64,000 bases of DNA from Haloparvum alkalitolerans (GTDB taxonomy: Archaea; Halobacteriota; Halobacteria; Halobacteriales; Haloferacaceae): assembly GCF_050122995.1 (NCBI RefSeq), contig NZ_JBNLIA010000011.1:134577-198576 (forward strand). The letters run 5' to 3'. The notes under the pieces are model-generated. The model did no database searches and had not been told where the DNA came from. It worked only from the letters and a program-made list of their open reading frames with translations. Both the position numbers and the translations under genes were made by a program. How positions within the stretch are numbered: position 1 is the stretch's first letter; every line of letters begins with the position of its first letter. Below are positions 43,125 through 51,788 of this stretch, piece by piece.

Positions 43125-44048
43125 TCAGCGCGCCGTGTGGATCCGTGCCAGTCGGACCCGCGTCTCGTTGCGACTCGTGCCGCGAGCGCGACGCGTGGCG
43201 GGGTCCGAGAGCGGCGACACCGAGAGCCGGTCGAGCGACGGCGGCCAGTCGCGGTCGCCGGCGGCGTCGCGGGCGAACGCGAGCGCGTCGATCAGTCCCT
43301 CGCCGCGGTCCGCGGCGCGGACGGCGTCGTCCGCTCGCCGGCGTCCGCCCCCGATCAGCAGGCGGTCCCCGAGCGCGAACGCGAGCCAGAACGGGACCGC
43401 GAGCAGCAACAGCAGGACGCCGGCGCCCGTGTACGCGGCGGGAGGGACGCCCCGACGGCGGTCCCGCTCGCCCAGCATCCGGGGGCCGTCGTCCTCGTCG
43501 CCGTCGTCGCGGTGACGCAGCAGGTCGATCCCCACCAGAGTCCACAACTCGACGAGCAGCGCGGCGCCGAGCGTCAGGGTGACGAGCAGCGCGTTCCGAT
43601 TTCGCAGTCGAGTCAGCGCGTGCGCGATCGCCGCGTCGCGGGCCGCGTCGTCGAACTCGCGGAGCCGCGTCGGCGCGACGAGGGTCGGCGTCGCGAGCAG
43701 GCCGCCGTCGACGACCGCGAGGGTCGCGGCACGGGAGCCGACGACGCGCACCGCCGGGCGATCGGCCTCCGGTATCCCCAGGTCGGCGGCGACCGCGTCG
43801 ACCGCCTCCGTCAGCGCGTCGTCCTCCGCGTCGGGGAGCGTGCTGACGGTGCGCCGGACCAGGACCGGACCCGCCGCGAGCCCGCCGAGGAGGCCGACCG
43901 CGGCGCCGGCCGCGGCCGGCACGGTCGGCGGAGCGGGCAGCAGCGGGGCGACGGCCGCGGCGGGGAGCGCGACGAGCACCGCCGGCACGGCCGCGAGCAG
44001 CAGCGCCCCGAACGCCTCGCCCGCGGTCGGTCGTGTGACGGCGTTCAT
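43125..44048 (-). CDS. HtpX-like (M48) membrane protein lacking the HExxH active site
   Basis: The 307-residue protein follows the M48/HtpX layout: two N-terminal membrane helices (13-36 and 43-63), a globular segment (ATLAVVDGGLLATPTLV), a helix where HExxH should be, and two further membrane helices (about 150-168 and 210-232). The expected zinc motif reads HALTR (His143 kept; Glu and second His missing), still followed by LRNRNALL as in the family's H-x-x-N-R-D. It should be proteolytically inactive. A regulatory or scaffold role is inferred. Confidence 0.75.
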   Translation of the reverse strand: MNAVTRPTAGEAFGALLLAAVPAVLVALPAAAVAPLLPAPPTVPAAAGAAVGLLGGLAAGPVLVRRTVSTLPDAEDDALTEAVDAVAADLGIPEADRPAVRVVGSRAATLAVVDGGLLATPTLVAPTRLREFDDAARDAAIAHALTRLRNRNALLVTLTLGAALLVELWTLVGIDLLRHRDDGDEDDGPRMLGERDRRRGVPPAAYTGAGVLLLLLAVPFWLAFALGDRLLIGGGRRRADDAVRAADRGEGLIDALAFARDAAGDRDWPPSLDRLSVSPLSDPATRRARGTSRNETRVRLARIHTAR

Positions 44049-44145
44049 GTCCCGTCCCTGCACGGAGGCACACAAATGTCTGCCGACCGTCGGCCGGTGG
44101 CGGTGAGCGGGGACCGGGACCCCGGCACACACCGTCTTCCGGAGC

Positions 44146-44152
44146 TTTTAAA
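44146..44152 (+). promoter_or_regulatory. TATA box for tfe
   Basis: TTTTAAA is 26-32 nt before the ATG at 44178. Confidence 0.6.
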
Positions 44153-44177
44153 CGATTTCCGGGCCGACTTTCCCGCA

Positions 44178-44702
44178 ATGGCTTTTGAGGATCTGTTGAA
44201 CGACCCCGTCATCCAGAAGTACTTACACGAGCTGGTCGGGCCGACGGGCATGCCGGTGGCGGCGGCACCCCCGGACGGCGAGGTCACCGACGAGGAGCTC
44301 GCCGAGGAGCTGGGGCTGGAGCTGAACGACGTCCGCCGGGCGCTGTTCATCCTCTACGAGAACGACCTCGCGGAGTACCGTCGCGTGCGCGACGAGGACT
44401 CCGGATGGCTCACCTACCTCTGGACGTTCCACTACGAGAACATCCCGGAGAACCTGGAGGAGGAGATGTACCGCCTCCTCTCGGCCATCGAGGACCGCGA
44501 GGAGTACGAGCGCACCCACGAGTTCTACCTCTGTGAGGTCTGCTCGATCCGGTTCGAGTTCGGCGAGGCGATGGACTTCGGCTTCGAGTGTCCGGAGTGC
44601 GGCTCCCCGCTCGACGCCATGGAGAACGACCGCCTCATCGACGCGATGGAGCAGCGCGCCGACGAGCTCCGCGACGAGCTCAACGTGGACGTGACGGGCT
44701 GA
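44178..44702 (+). CDS. tfe: transcription initiation factor TFE alpha
   Basis: The 174-residue factor stabilises the open promoter complex with TBP, TFB and RNA polymerase. It has an extended winged helix (DLLNDPVIQKYLHELVG; TDEELAEELGLELNDVRRALFILYENDLAEYRR). The C-terminal zinc ribbon reads CEVCS ... CPECG near residues 122-140. It is the first gene of a conserved archaeal pair with DUF2110, coupled by TGATG. Confidence 0.95.
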   Translation: MAFEDLLNDPVIQKYLHELVGPTGMPVAAAPPDGEVTDEELAEELGLELNDVRRALFILYENDLAEYRRVRDEDSGWLTYLWTFHYENIPENLEEEMYRLLSAIEDREEYERTHEFYLCEVCSIRFEFGEAMDFGFECPECGSPLDAMENDRLIDAMEQRADELRDELNVDVTG

Positions 44703-45385
44703 TGGTCGTCCTCGCAACCAAGTGCTACGTGGCGGGCGACGCCCGCGACCGCGCGCTCGACGGCATGAACTCGCTGGTCGGCAACGACGTGGGCGACCTC
44801 CGCGTCGAGTGGGACGTCTCCGTCCGCGAGGACGACTTCGTCGCGGTCGCCCTCGACGGCGACGACGCCACCGTGGCCGCGAACGTCCTCGCCGAGGAGT
44901 GGGGGGCGGTCGACCCGGACGCCCACGAGCCCGACGAGACGTTCGTCGGAACGCTGGAGCGCTGGGACGAGGACGGATTCGTCCTCGACGCCGGCGTGGA
45001 GATACGGGTCCCCACGAGCGAACTCGGGCTGGGCGCCGGCTCGCCCGAACAGATCGTCGAGCGCTTCGGCCTCGTCCAGCACACCCCCATGACGTTCGTC
45101 TATCAGGGCGGCGAGGACGGCGCCCACCGGCTCGCGGACGCCGAGCGCGACCGCCTCTACGACTGGCGCCGCGGCGACGGCCGCGTCAACGTCAACTCCG
45201 CGACCCGCGGCGAGGTGCGCGCGACCGTCAACCGCGCCGGCCACGCCCGCGACATCGTCACCGTCGAGCGACTCGGCCTGCTCGAACAGAGCGTCGTCGT
45301 CGGCGAGGGGACGGACCCGCCGGGGCTGTTAGCCTCCATCGGCTCCTACCTGCCGGCGGAGATGCGGTGTGTCCTCCCGGCCTGA
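44702..45385 (+). CDS. DUF2110 family protein
   Basis: The 227-residue protein follows tfe with a 1-nt overlap, an arrangement conserved in archaea. The N-terminal half has a KCYVAGDARDRALDGMNSLV start. The C-terminal half carries an S1-like or PUA-like beta segment (VGTLERWDEDGFVLDAG) and NSATRGEVRATVNRAGHARDIVTVERLGLLE (positions 45195-45287). The function is unknown; the linkage suggests a role in transcription or RNA binding. Confidence 0.85.
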   Translation: MVVLATKCYVAGDARDRALDGMNSLVGNDVGDLRVEWDVSVREDDFVAVALDGDDATVAANVLAEEWGAVDPDAHEPDETFVGTLERWDEDGFVLDAGVEIRVPTSELGLGAGSPEQIVERFGLVQHTPMTFVYQGGEDGAHRLADAERDRLYDWRRGDGRVNVNSATRGEVRATVNRAGHARDIVTVERLGLLEQSVVVGEGTDPPGLLASIGSYLPAEMRCVLPA

Positions 45386-45386
45386 G

Positions 45387-46175
45387 ATGAACAGGAAACT
45401 CCTCGCCCTGCTCGCGGTGCTGACGCTCGTCGCCAGCGCCGGCTGTCTCGCGTACGTGACCGACGGCGGCGAGGTGTCCAACGAGACGCTCGACGCCGAA
45501 CCGCCCGCAGAGTACGTCTTCGACAGCGAGTACGACGCCCGGATCGACCTGCAGGGGTCGACGTTCACGGCGGTGTACGCGGTCCCGGACGACGGCGAGT
45601 TGCGGATCTACCAGGAGACCGGGTACGGCGTCGAGGAGCCGCGGAACCCCCGCGCGTTCCGCTATCAGTACCCCAACGGCACCGTGATCACGGGCTCGGA
45701 GTTCCGCGCGACCGGCGGCGAGATCGAGCGCACCGCCGACGAGGTGTGGGTCCGGTTCGACGACGACATGACCGACGGCAAGGTGGCGTTCGCGGGCGAC
45801 GGCTCGCCCCGCCGGTTCGTGTTGCCCACGTTCGTCGAGGGCACCTACGAGGTCACGTTGCCGCCCGGCTTCACCACCGACTTCGCGCTGTTCGGCGAGA
45901 TCTCGCCGAGCGGCTACGAAATCGACCGGGGCGGCGACCGCGAGCGCATCACGTGGGCCGAGGACGTGACGACCGACACCGTGCTCGTGCAGGCGTACAG
46001 CGAGCGCGACTTCTGGATCTTCCTCGGCCTCGTCGGGATCGCGCTGGTCGTCGGCGCGGCCGGGCTCTACCGCTTCCGCCGCCAACTCGAGGCGCTCCGC
46101 CAGCGCCGACTGGAGATGGGCATCGGCTCCGGGGGCGACGACGGCGACGACGGGCCGCCGCGCGGTCCGCGCTGA
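45387..46175 (+). CDS. DUF5803 family lipoprotein with a C-terminal membrane helix
   Basis: The 262-residue protein has a Sec-type lipoprotein signal with lipobox SAGC (Cys20) after MNRKLLALLAVLTLVA. A beta-rich extracellular domain follows (FTAVYAVPDDGELRIYQ, RRFVLPTFVEGTYEVTLPPGF), then a membrane helix (FWIFLGLVGIALVVGAAGLY) and a basic cytoplasmic tail. It starts one base after the DUF2110 stop, so it belongs to the tfe operon. Confidence 0.85.
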   Translation: MNRKLLALLAVLTLVASAGCLAYVTDGGEVSNETLDAEPPAEYVFDSEYDARIDLQGSTFTAVYAVPDDGELRIYQETGYGVEEPRNPRAFRYQYPNGTVITGSEFRATGGEIERTADEVWVRFDDDMTDGKVAFAGDGSPRRFVLPTFVEGTYEVTLPPGFTTDFALFGEISPSGYEIDRGGDRERITWAEDVTTDTVLVQAYSERDFWIFLGLVGIALVVGAAGLYRFRRQLEALRQRRLEMGIGSGGDDGDDGPPRGPR

Positions 46176-46247
46176 TCGGCGGCGCTCAGCGCGGGGCGCC
46201 CCGGCTCGCCCGGCGGGCTTTTCACCGCGCCGTCCCTCCGTCCGTCC

Positions 46248-46946
46248 ATGCAGGTAGGGATCGTCACCGTGGGGGACGAACTCCTCGCGGGCGACACGGA
46301 GAACACCAACGCGACGTGGCTCTGCGACGAACTGGACGCCCGGGGCGTGCGCGTCCGGCGCGTCACGACCGTCCCGGACGAGACGGGAGAGATCGCGCGC
46401 GTCGTCAACGAGTACCACGCCGAGTACGACGCGGTGATCGTCACCGGCGGCCTCGGCCCGACGCACGACGACGTGACGATGGAGGGCGTCGCGGCCGCGT
46501 TCGGGCGCGACGTGCGCGAACACCCCGAGGCGGAGGCGTGGCTCGACGAGCGCGATGGGTACAGCGCGGACGACCTGGACCCGCGGACGACGCACCTCCC
46601 GGCGGACGCGCGGCTGCTTCCGAACGAGGCGGGGGTCGCGCCGGGCGCGGTCGTGGAGTCCGCGTACGTCCTCCCGGGCGTTCCCGCCGAGATGAAGGCG
46701 ATGTTCCGCGGCGTCGCCGACGAGTTCACCGGCGAGCGGACCTACGCGGAGACCGTGGAGACGACGGAGCCCGAGAGCGCGCTGCTGGACCGCATCGGCG
46801 ACCTCCGCGCGGAGTTCGACGTCTCCGTCGGCTCGTACCCCGGCGAGACGGTGCGGATCAAGATCACCGCCACCGACCCTGAAACCGCGGCGGCGGCGGC
46901 CGCGTGGCTCCGGGACAGGGTGGAGGCGACGGACGCGGAGGCGTGA
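46248..46946 (+). CDS. CinA-like molybdopterin-binding domain protein
   Basis: A 232-residue protein with the MoCF/CinA fold: GIVTVGDELLAGDTENTNATWLCDEL (positions 46257-46334), a VTGGLGPTHDDVTMEGVAAAFGR core (positions 46441-46509) and VLPGVPAEMKAMF. It lacks the C-terminal nicotinamide-nucleotide amidase domain of bacterial CinA, as is usual in archaea. Related stand-alone proteins hydrolyse pyridine nucleotides or FAD; the exact substrate is not clear. Confidence 0.9.
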   Translation: MQVGIVTVGDELLAGDTENTNATWLCDELDARGVRVRRVTTVPDETGEIARVVNEYHAEYDAVIVTGGLGPTHDDVTMEGVAAAFGRDVREHPEAEAWLDERDGYSADDLDPRTTHLPADARLLPNEAGVAPGAVVESAYVLPGVPAEMKAMFRGVADEFTGERTYAETVETTEPESALLDRIGDLRAEFDVSVGSYPGETVRIKITATDPETAAAAAAWLRDRVEATDAEA

Positions 46947-46968
46947 ACCGGAAACGCGGCTCGCGGCC

Positions 46969-47082
46969 TCAGCGGAAGAGGTAGGCGGCCCACACGGCCG
47001 TGATGAGCAGGCTGACGAGCAGGACGGCGCCGGCGGTCTCCGGGATCGGAAGCGGCTCCGGTTGGAGCGCGGACTGAAGCAT
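46969..47082 (-). CDS. 37-residue single-pass membrane protein
   Basis: A short gene from ATG 47082 to TGA 46969-46971. It encodes MLQSALQPEPLPIPETAG followed by one membrane helix (AVLLVSLLITAVWAAYLFR). The Pro-rich N-terminus, clean helix and basic end make it look real, and the codons are GC3-rich. It is convergent with the CinA-like gene and divergent from the kinase at 47228. Function is unknown. Confidence 0.65.
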   Translation of the reverse strand: MLQSALQPEPLPIPETAGAVLLVSLLITAVWAAYLFR

Positions 47083-47227
47083 GAGCGACCCTTGTGCGGG
47101 CCGGCGCTTAACGTTTTAGTCTTCGGCCAGTGGCGGGTCCGCGGGAGGCGGCGTCGCCCGGTCCGTTCCGCCTCGCGTCGCCCCCAGCGAGAGGGTTTAT
47201 CAGCGCGGCGGCCGTTCCCGGAGACAG

Positions 47228-48040
47228 ATGGAGCTCCGCCGGCTCGTGCGCGGGACGGTCGACTGGCCCGACCTGGAGCGGGTCGTCCGCGAGCTGGCGG
47301 CTCGCTACGACCGCGAGGAGGTCCGTGTCGAGTTTCTCGACGCGGACAACTGGCTCTCGACGCCGCTGGTGCTCGACGACGACCTCTTCGTGAAGGTGAT
47401 CACGCCGCAGAACACGCTCGTCCACGCGCTGTTCACGACCGGCAGAAATCTGGGGGCGTTCTCGGCCGGCACGGAGGGGTTCTTCCAGCGGTTCGACTCC
47501 CCCTACGAGATGGCCCAACACGAGCTGGAGGCGACGCGCCGGATGCGCGAGTTGGGGGTCAACGCGCCGGAGCCGGTCGAGGCCCTGGAGGTCGGGGAGT
47601 TCGGCGTGCTCGTGCTGGAGTACCTCCCCGAGTTCCGCACGCTGGACGAGTTGGACCGCGAGCGGGAGGCCGCGCTAGCCCCCGAGCTGTTCGGCACGCT
47701 CCGCACGCTCCACGACGCCGGCCTCGCGCACGGCGACCTCCGCGCCGAGAACGTCCTGATCCGCGGCGACGACCTCTACTTCATCGACGCGACGAGCGTC
47801 GACCAGGAGGCGGGCCGCGAGAGCGCGACCGCGTACGACCTCGCGAGCGCGATGGCGGCGCTGGAGCCGCTGATCGGCGCCCCCCAAACCGTCGCCGCCG
47901 CGTCGGAGTGGTACGAGTCGGAGGAACTCCTCGCCGCACAGCGCTTCTTCGACTTCGTCGCCATCCGGCCGGACCACGAGTTCGACGCCGCGGCGCTGAA
48001 GGGCGAGGTCGAGAAGCGCGCGAGCGGCATCGAGCAGTAG
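47228..48040 (+). CDS. RIO/Bud32-like serine/threonine protein kinase
   Basis: The 270-residue protein is a small atypical kinase. It has an ATP-binding Lys in DLFVKVIT, helix-C-like YEMAQHELEATRRMRELG, hinge VLEYLPEFRTL, catalytic loop HGDLRAENVLI (near residue 170) and a metal-binding Asp in FIDATSV in place of DFG. The first 70 residues are specific to a haloarchaeal branch. Targets are not known; RIO kinases act in ribosome maturation and Bud32 in tRNA modification. Confidence 0.85.
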   Translation: MELRRLVRGTVDWPDLERVVRELAARYDREEVRVEFLDADNWLSTPLVLDDDLFVKVITPQNTLVHALFTTGRNLGAFSAGTEGFFQRFDSPYEMAQHELEATRRMRELGVNAPEPVEALEVGEFGVLVLEYLPEFRTLDELDREREAALAPELFGTLRTLHDAGLAHGDLRAENVLIRGDDLYFIDATSVDQEAGRESATAYDLASAMAALEPLIGAPQTVAAASEWYESEELLAAQRFFDFVAIRPDHEFDAAALKGEVEKRASGIEQ

Positions 48041-48127
48041 GGCGGGTCGAAAAACGCAGCGAAGGTCGTCGAGCGTCGGCGACCCCGCGACAGCACCGAG
48101 GTTGCCTGCCGAGTTTGGTCGCCGGGT

Positions 48128-48886
48128 TTAGCCGCCGAGGTACAGCTCCGACACCTCGTCGTCGGCCAGCAGCTCCTCGCCGGTCCCCTCGAACCGGACC
48201 GTCCCCTGGTCGAGGACGTAGCCGCGGTCGGCGATGTCGAGCCCCTTCGTCACGTTCTGCTCGACCATCAGGATCGCCGTATCCATGTCGTTGACCTGCT
48301 GGACGTTCTCGAACACGTCGTCGGCGGTGTTGGGCGCGAGGCCGGCCGAGGGCTCGTCGATGAGCAGCACGTCCGGCTCCATCACGAGCGCGCGGGCGAA
48401 CGCGAGCACCTGCCGCTGGCCGCCCGAGAGCGTGCGCGCCTTCGCGGTCCGCTTCTCGTCGAGGATCGGGAACCGCTCGTAGAGCCGGGCGATGACGTCG
48501 TCGAGCCCCTCCTCGCGGGCGACGCCGCCCATGCGGAGGTTCTCGTCGATCGAGAGCGAGCCGAACACGTTGTCGGTCTGCGGGACGTAGCCGATCCCCT
48601 CGCGGACGATCTCCTCGGGGGCCATCCCGCCGATCTCGCGGCCGTGGTAGGTGACGGTCCCGGTCCACGGCTCCAGCATGCCGAACGCCGTCTTGAGGAC
48701 GGTCGACTTCCCGGCGCCGTTCGGACCGACGAGACAGACGATCTCGCCGGCGTCGAGGTGCAGGGAGAGGTCGTCGAGCACCTGCACCTCGCCGTAGCCG
48801 CTGTCGACCGCCGACAGCGCGAGGACGGTCTCTCCGGCCGCGTCCGACGGTTCCGCTTCCGCCGCGACGTCCGGGGCGTCGCTCAC
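48128..48886 (-). CDS. livF: branched-chain amino acid-type ABC transporter, ATP-binding protein LivF
   Basis: The 252-residue ATPase has Walker A GPNGAGKST, Q-loop YVPQTDNVFGSLS (typical of LivF), signature LSGGQRQ and Walker B LLIDEPSAGLAP. The GTG start at 48886 overlaps the livG stop as GTGA. It is the last gene of the five-gene importer operon read from livK. Confidence 0.92.
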   Translation of the reverse strand: MSDAPDVAAEAEPSDAAGETVLALSAVDSGYGEVQVLDDLSLHLDAGEIVCLVGPNGAGKSTVLKTAFGMLEPWTGTVTYHGREIGGMAPEEIVREGIGYVPQTDNVFGSLSIDENLRMGGVAREEGLDDVIARLYERFPILDEKRTAKARTLSGGQRQVLAFARALVMEPDVLLIDEPSAGLAPNTADDVFENVQQVNDMDTAILMVEQNVTKGLDIADRGYVLDQGTVRFEGTGEELLADDEVSELYLGG

Positions 48887-49677
48887 GCGCCACCCCCCAG
48901 ATACGCCTCGATGACGCGCTCGTCGTTTCTGACCTCCTCGGGGGTCCCCTCGGTGAGGACGCTCCCCTGGTCTAAGACGATCACCGGGTCGGCGAGGTTC
49001 ATGACGAACTCCATGTCGTGTTCGATCAGCAGGAACGTGGTGCCCTGCTCGTTGAGGCGGCGGATCTGCGCTTCCAGTTTCTTCGCGAGCGTCGGGTTGA
49101 CGCCCGCGACCGGCTCGTCGAGCAGGAGGATCTCCGGCTCGGCGAGCATCGCCCGCGCCAGCTCGACCAACTTCATCTGGCCGCCGGAGATGTCGGTCGC
49201 GGGCTGCGTGGCGAGGTGGTCGATCTCGAACTCCTCGAGGATGCGCTGGGCGTCCGCGAGGTTCTTCGACTCCGCCTCGCCCACGCTGCCGGGCGAGGTG
49301 AAAAGCGAGAGGAACGACTCGCCGGGCTGGTTCCGCGGCCCGACCAGCATCGCCTCGCGGACGGTCATCCCCTCCAGTTTCCGGGGCGTCTGGAACGTCC
49401 GGATCAGGCCGCGCTCGGCGACCTGATACGGCTCCATTCCGGTCACGTCGGTCTCGCCGACCGTCACGGTGCCGCCGTCCGGCTCGTAGAACCCGGAGAT
49501 CAGGTTGAAGATCGTGGACTTGCCGGCGCCGTTCGGGCCGATCAGGCCGGTGATCGTCCCGCGCTCGACCTCGAAGGTCGCGTGGTCGGTCGCCTGGAGC
49601 CCCCCGAACGACTTCTGGAGGTCGTCGACGCGCAACACCACGTCCTCTTTCGGGAGCAGCTCGGGGTTCTCACTCAT
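48883..49677 (-). CDS. livG: branched-chain amino acid-type ABC transporter, ATP-binding protein LivG
   Basis: The 264-residue ATPase has Walker A GPNGAGKST, Q-loop RTFQTPRKLEGMTV, signature ISGGQMK and Walker B LLLDEPVAGVNP. The ATG at 49677 overlaps the livM gene by 8 nt; a GTG at 49686 is an alternative. It pairs with LivF under the two permeases. Confidence 0.92.
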   Translation of the reverse strand: MSENPELLPKEDVVLRVDDLQKSFGGLQATDHATFEVERGTITGLIGPNGAGKSTIFNLISGFYEPDGGTVTVGETDVTGMEPYQVAERGLIRTFQTPRKLEGMTVREAMLVGPRNQPGESFLSLFTSPGSVGEAESKNLADAQRILEEFEIDHLATQPATDISGGQMKLVELARAMLAEPEILLLDEPVAGVNPTLAKKLEAQIRRLNEQGTTFLLIEHDMEFVMNLADPVIVLDQGSVLTEGTPEEVRNDERVIEAYLGGGA

Positions 49678-50851
49678 CGGACTCACCGCCCTTCCGCTCG
49701 CGAACGCCGGTGTCGGGGCGCTCCGGCGCGCGCTCGCCCTCGACGGCGCTCGGCCAGATCAGCTCCCGCTGCGGCGGGAGGATCCCCTGCGGCCGGAACC
49801 GCATCACGACGACGATCAGCAGGCCGATCAGCAGGAGCCGCAGCGGCGCGGCGTCGACCGCGATCGGCAGGTCGCCCATGAACCGGGTCCCCTCGCGGAT
49901 CGCGACGACGACGATGCCGCCGAACAGGGCGCCGCGGTTGGAGCCGCTGCCGCCGAGGATGACCGCGACCCAGACGTAGAACGTCGTGATCGGGTCTAGG
50001 TCCCCCGGCCCCACGTAGAGGTTGAGGTGGGCGTAGAAGACGCCCGCCAGCGCCATGATCAGGCTGCCGAGCACGAACGACTGCATCTTGAACGAGTAGG
50101 TGTTCTTCCCGAGCGCCCGCGCGAGGTCCTCGTCCGACCGGATCGTCCGGAGGACGCGTCCCCACGGCGAGCGGTGCGCGCGGCGCAACACGAGGTACGC
50201 GATGGCCGCGAACGCCACCACCAGCAGGACGTTCAGACACGCCTGCCAGAACGGCGTCTCGAGCAGGACGGGCGAGCCCGGGATCACCTCGATCCGCAGT
50301 CCGGGCATCGCCTCGGGGAACGTACCCAGCACCGGCCAGCCGTCGAAGAAGCCCGGGATGCCGCGAAGCCCCGCGCTCCCGTTCGTCCACTGGCGCTCGT
50401 TGAGCACAACGAGCCGCACGACCTCCGCGAGGCCGAGCGAGGCGATCGCGAGGTAGTCGGCGCGAAGCCGGAGCGTCGGGATGCCGATCAACAGCGCCAG
50501 CACGAGGGCGACGACGAGCGCGGTCGCCAGTCCGGCGAGCGGCGAGAAGCCGCCCGCGACCGGCGAGGAGTCCGCGGTCATCAGTGCGGTCCCGTACGCG
50601 CCGACGCCGAAGAAGGCGGCGACGCTGAAGTTGATCAGGCCGGTGAACCCCCACTGGGCGTTCAGCCCGAACGAGAGCAGCCCGTACATCCCCGCCAGCC
50701 CGACGAGGAACATGAAGTACGACGCGCCGAGTCTGCCGGTCAGGAGCGCGACGAACAGGAACGCCGCGAACGCGAGGCTCACGACGAGCACGCCCTTCTC
50801 CGGCGTCGTGAGGTCCGCCCAGTAGCCGGCGGGGTCGTCGAGGAGGCTCAT
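49670..50851 (-). CDS. livM: branched-chain amino acid-type ABC transporter permease LivM
   Basis: The 393-residue permease has about nine membrane helices and the LivM signature region LRADYLAIASLGLAEVVRL, plus the ATPase-docking loop GRVLRTIRSDEDLARALGKN. The C-terminal 40 residues are charged and hydrophilic. It starts one base before the livH stop region and is part of the operon. Confidence 0.92.
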   Translation of the reverse strand: MSLLDDPAGYWADLTTPEKGVLVVSLAFAAFLFVALLTGRLGASYFMFLVGLAGMYGLLSFGLNAQWGFTGLINFSVAAFFGVGAYGTALMTADSSPVAGGFSPLAGLATALVVALVLALLIGIPTLRLRADYLAIASLGLAEVVRLVVLNERQWTNGSAGLRGIPGFFDGWPVLGTFPEAMPGLRIEVIPGSPVLLETPFWQACLNVLLVVAFAAIAYLVLRRAHRSPWGRVLRTIRSDEDLARALGKNTYSFKMQSFVLGSLIMALAGVFYAHLNLYVGPGDLDPITTFYVWVAVILGGSGSNRGALFGGIVVVAIREGTRFMGDLPIAVDAAPLRLLLIGLLIVVVMRFRPQGILPPQRELIWPSAVEGERAPERPDTGVRERKGGESDE

Positions 50852-50852
50852 T

Positions 50853-51779
50853 TCAGGTGGCCTCCCCGGCGATGCCGTTGGGACGGACGAGCAGGACTGC
50901 CACCATGATCAGGAACGCGACCGCGTTGGCGTACTCGATGCCGACCGACGGGACGAGCGGGAGCGCGTCCGTGAGGTCGGAGACGAGCGGCATCATCTGG
51001 TTGATCATTCCGATCAGGAACCCGCCGAGCATGGCGCCGTAGACGGAGCCGATCCCGCCGAGGATCACCGCGGCGAAGATCACTAGAAGCAGGTTGAAGC
51101 CCATCCGCGGCGAGAGCTGGTTGAACAGGCCGAGGAAGACCCCGCCCGCGCCCGCGAGGCCGGCTCCGATAACCCACATCCACAGCGTCACCCGCCGCGT
51201 GCGGATGCCGCTGACGCGGGCCAGGTCGGGGTTGTCCGCCATCGCGCGCATCTTGCGCCCCAGGTCCGTGTACTGCAACAGGACGTGGAGCCCGGTCACG
51301 AGCACGGCCGCGGAGACGACGATGGCCACGTCGTGTTGGGTCACCCGGATCCCGTAGGGAATGAGCCACTCGATCGGCGGGAGCGTCCCCACGCCGAACC
51401 GGGTGAAGTCCGCGCCGAAGCGGATCTGGATGACGGCGCGGTAGATGAACGCGATCCCGATCGACGTGATCAGCAGGCCGATCGAGTCGGTGTCGATCGA
51501 CTCGTAGACCAGTTTCTCCGTGGCCACCGCCACGACCGCGGCCGCGGCGATGCCGACCAGCAGCGCGAGGAAGAAGCCGTACGGGAGCCCCAGGACCGCC
51601 CCGCCGAGGCCGCCGACGGCCCCGAAGGTGACGAACGACGCGTAGGCGCCGACCGTCATGGTGTCGCCGTGCGCGAAGTTGGCGAAGTCGGCGATGCTGT
51701 ACACCAGCGACAGGCCGATGCTCCCGAGCACGATGATGCTCGAGAAGACGAGCCCGTTCGCCAGGTATTCGAGGACCAT
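50853..51779 (-). CDS. livH: branched-chain amino acid-type ABC transporter permease LivH
   Basis: The 308-residue permease has about eight membrane helices. It starts VLEYLANGLVFSSIIVLGSIGLSLVYSIADFANFAHGD (positions 51666-51776), a hallmark of LivH/UrtB. The coupling loop reads GRKMRAMADNPDLARVSGI. It follows livK by nine bases. Confidence 0.92.
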   Translation of the reverse strand: MVLEYLANGLVFSSIIVLGSIGLSLVYSIADFANFAHGDTMTVGAYASFVTFGAVGGLGGAVLGLPYGFFLALLVGIAAAAVVAVATEKLVYESIDTDSIGLLITSIGIAFIYRAVIQIRFGADFTRFGVGTLPPIEWLIPYGIRVTQHDVAIVVSAAVLVTGLHVLLQYTDLGRKMRAMADNPDLARVSGIRTRRVTLWMWVIGAGLAGAGGVFLGLFNQLSPRMGFNLLLVIFAAVILGGIGSVYGAMLGGFLIGMINQMMPLVSDLTDALPLVPSVGIEYANAVAFLIMVAVLLVRPNGIAGEAT

Positions 51780-51788
51780 CGGAGGGGG

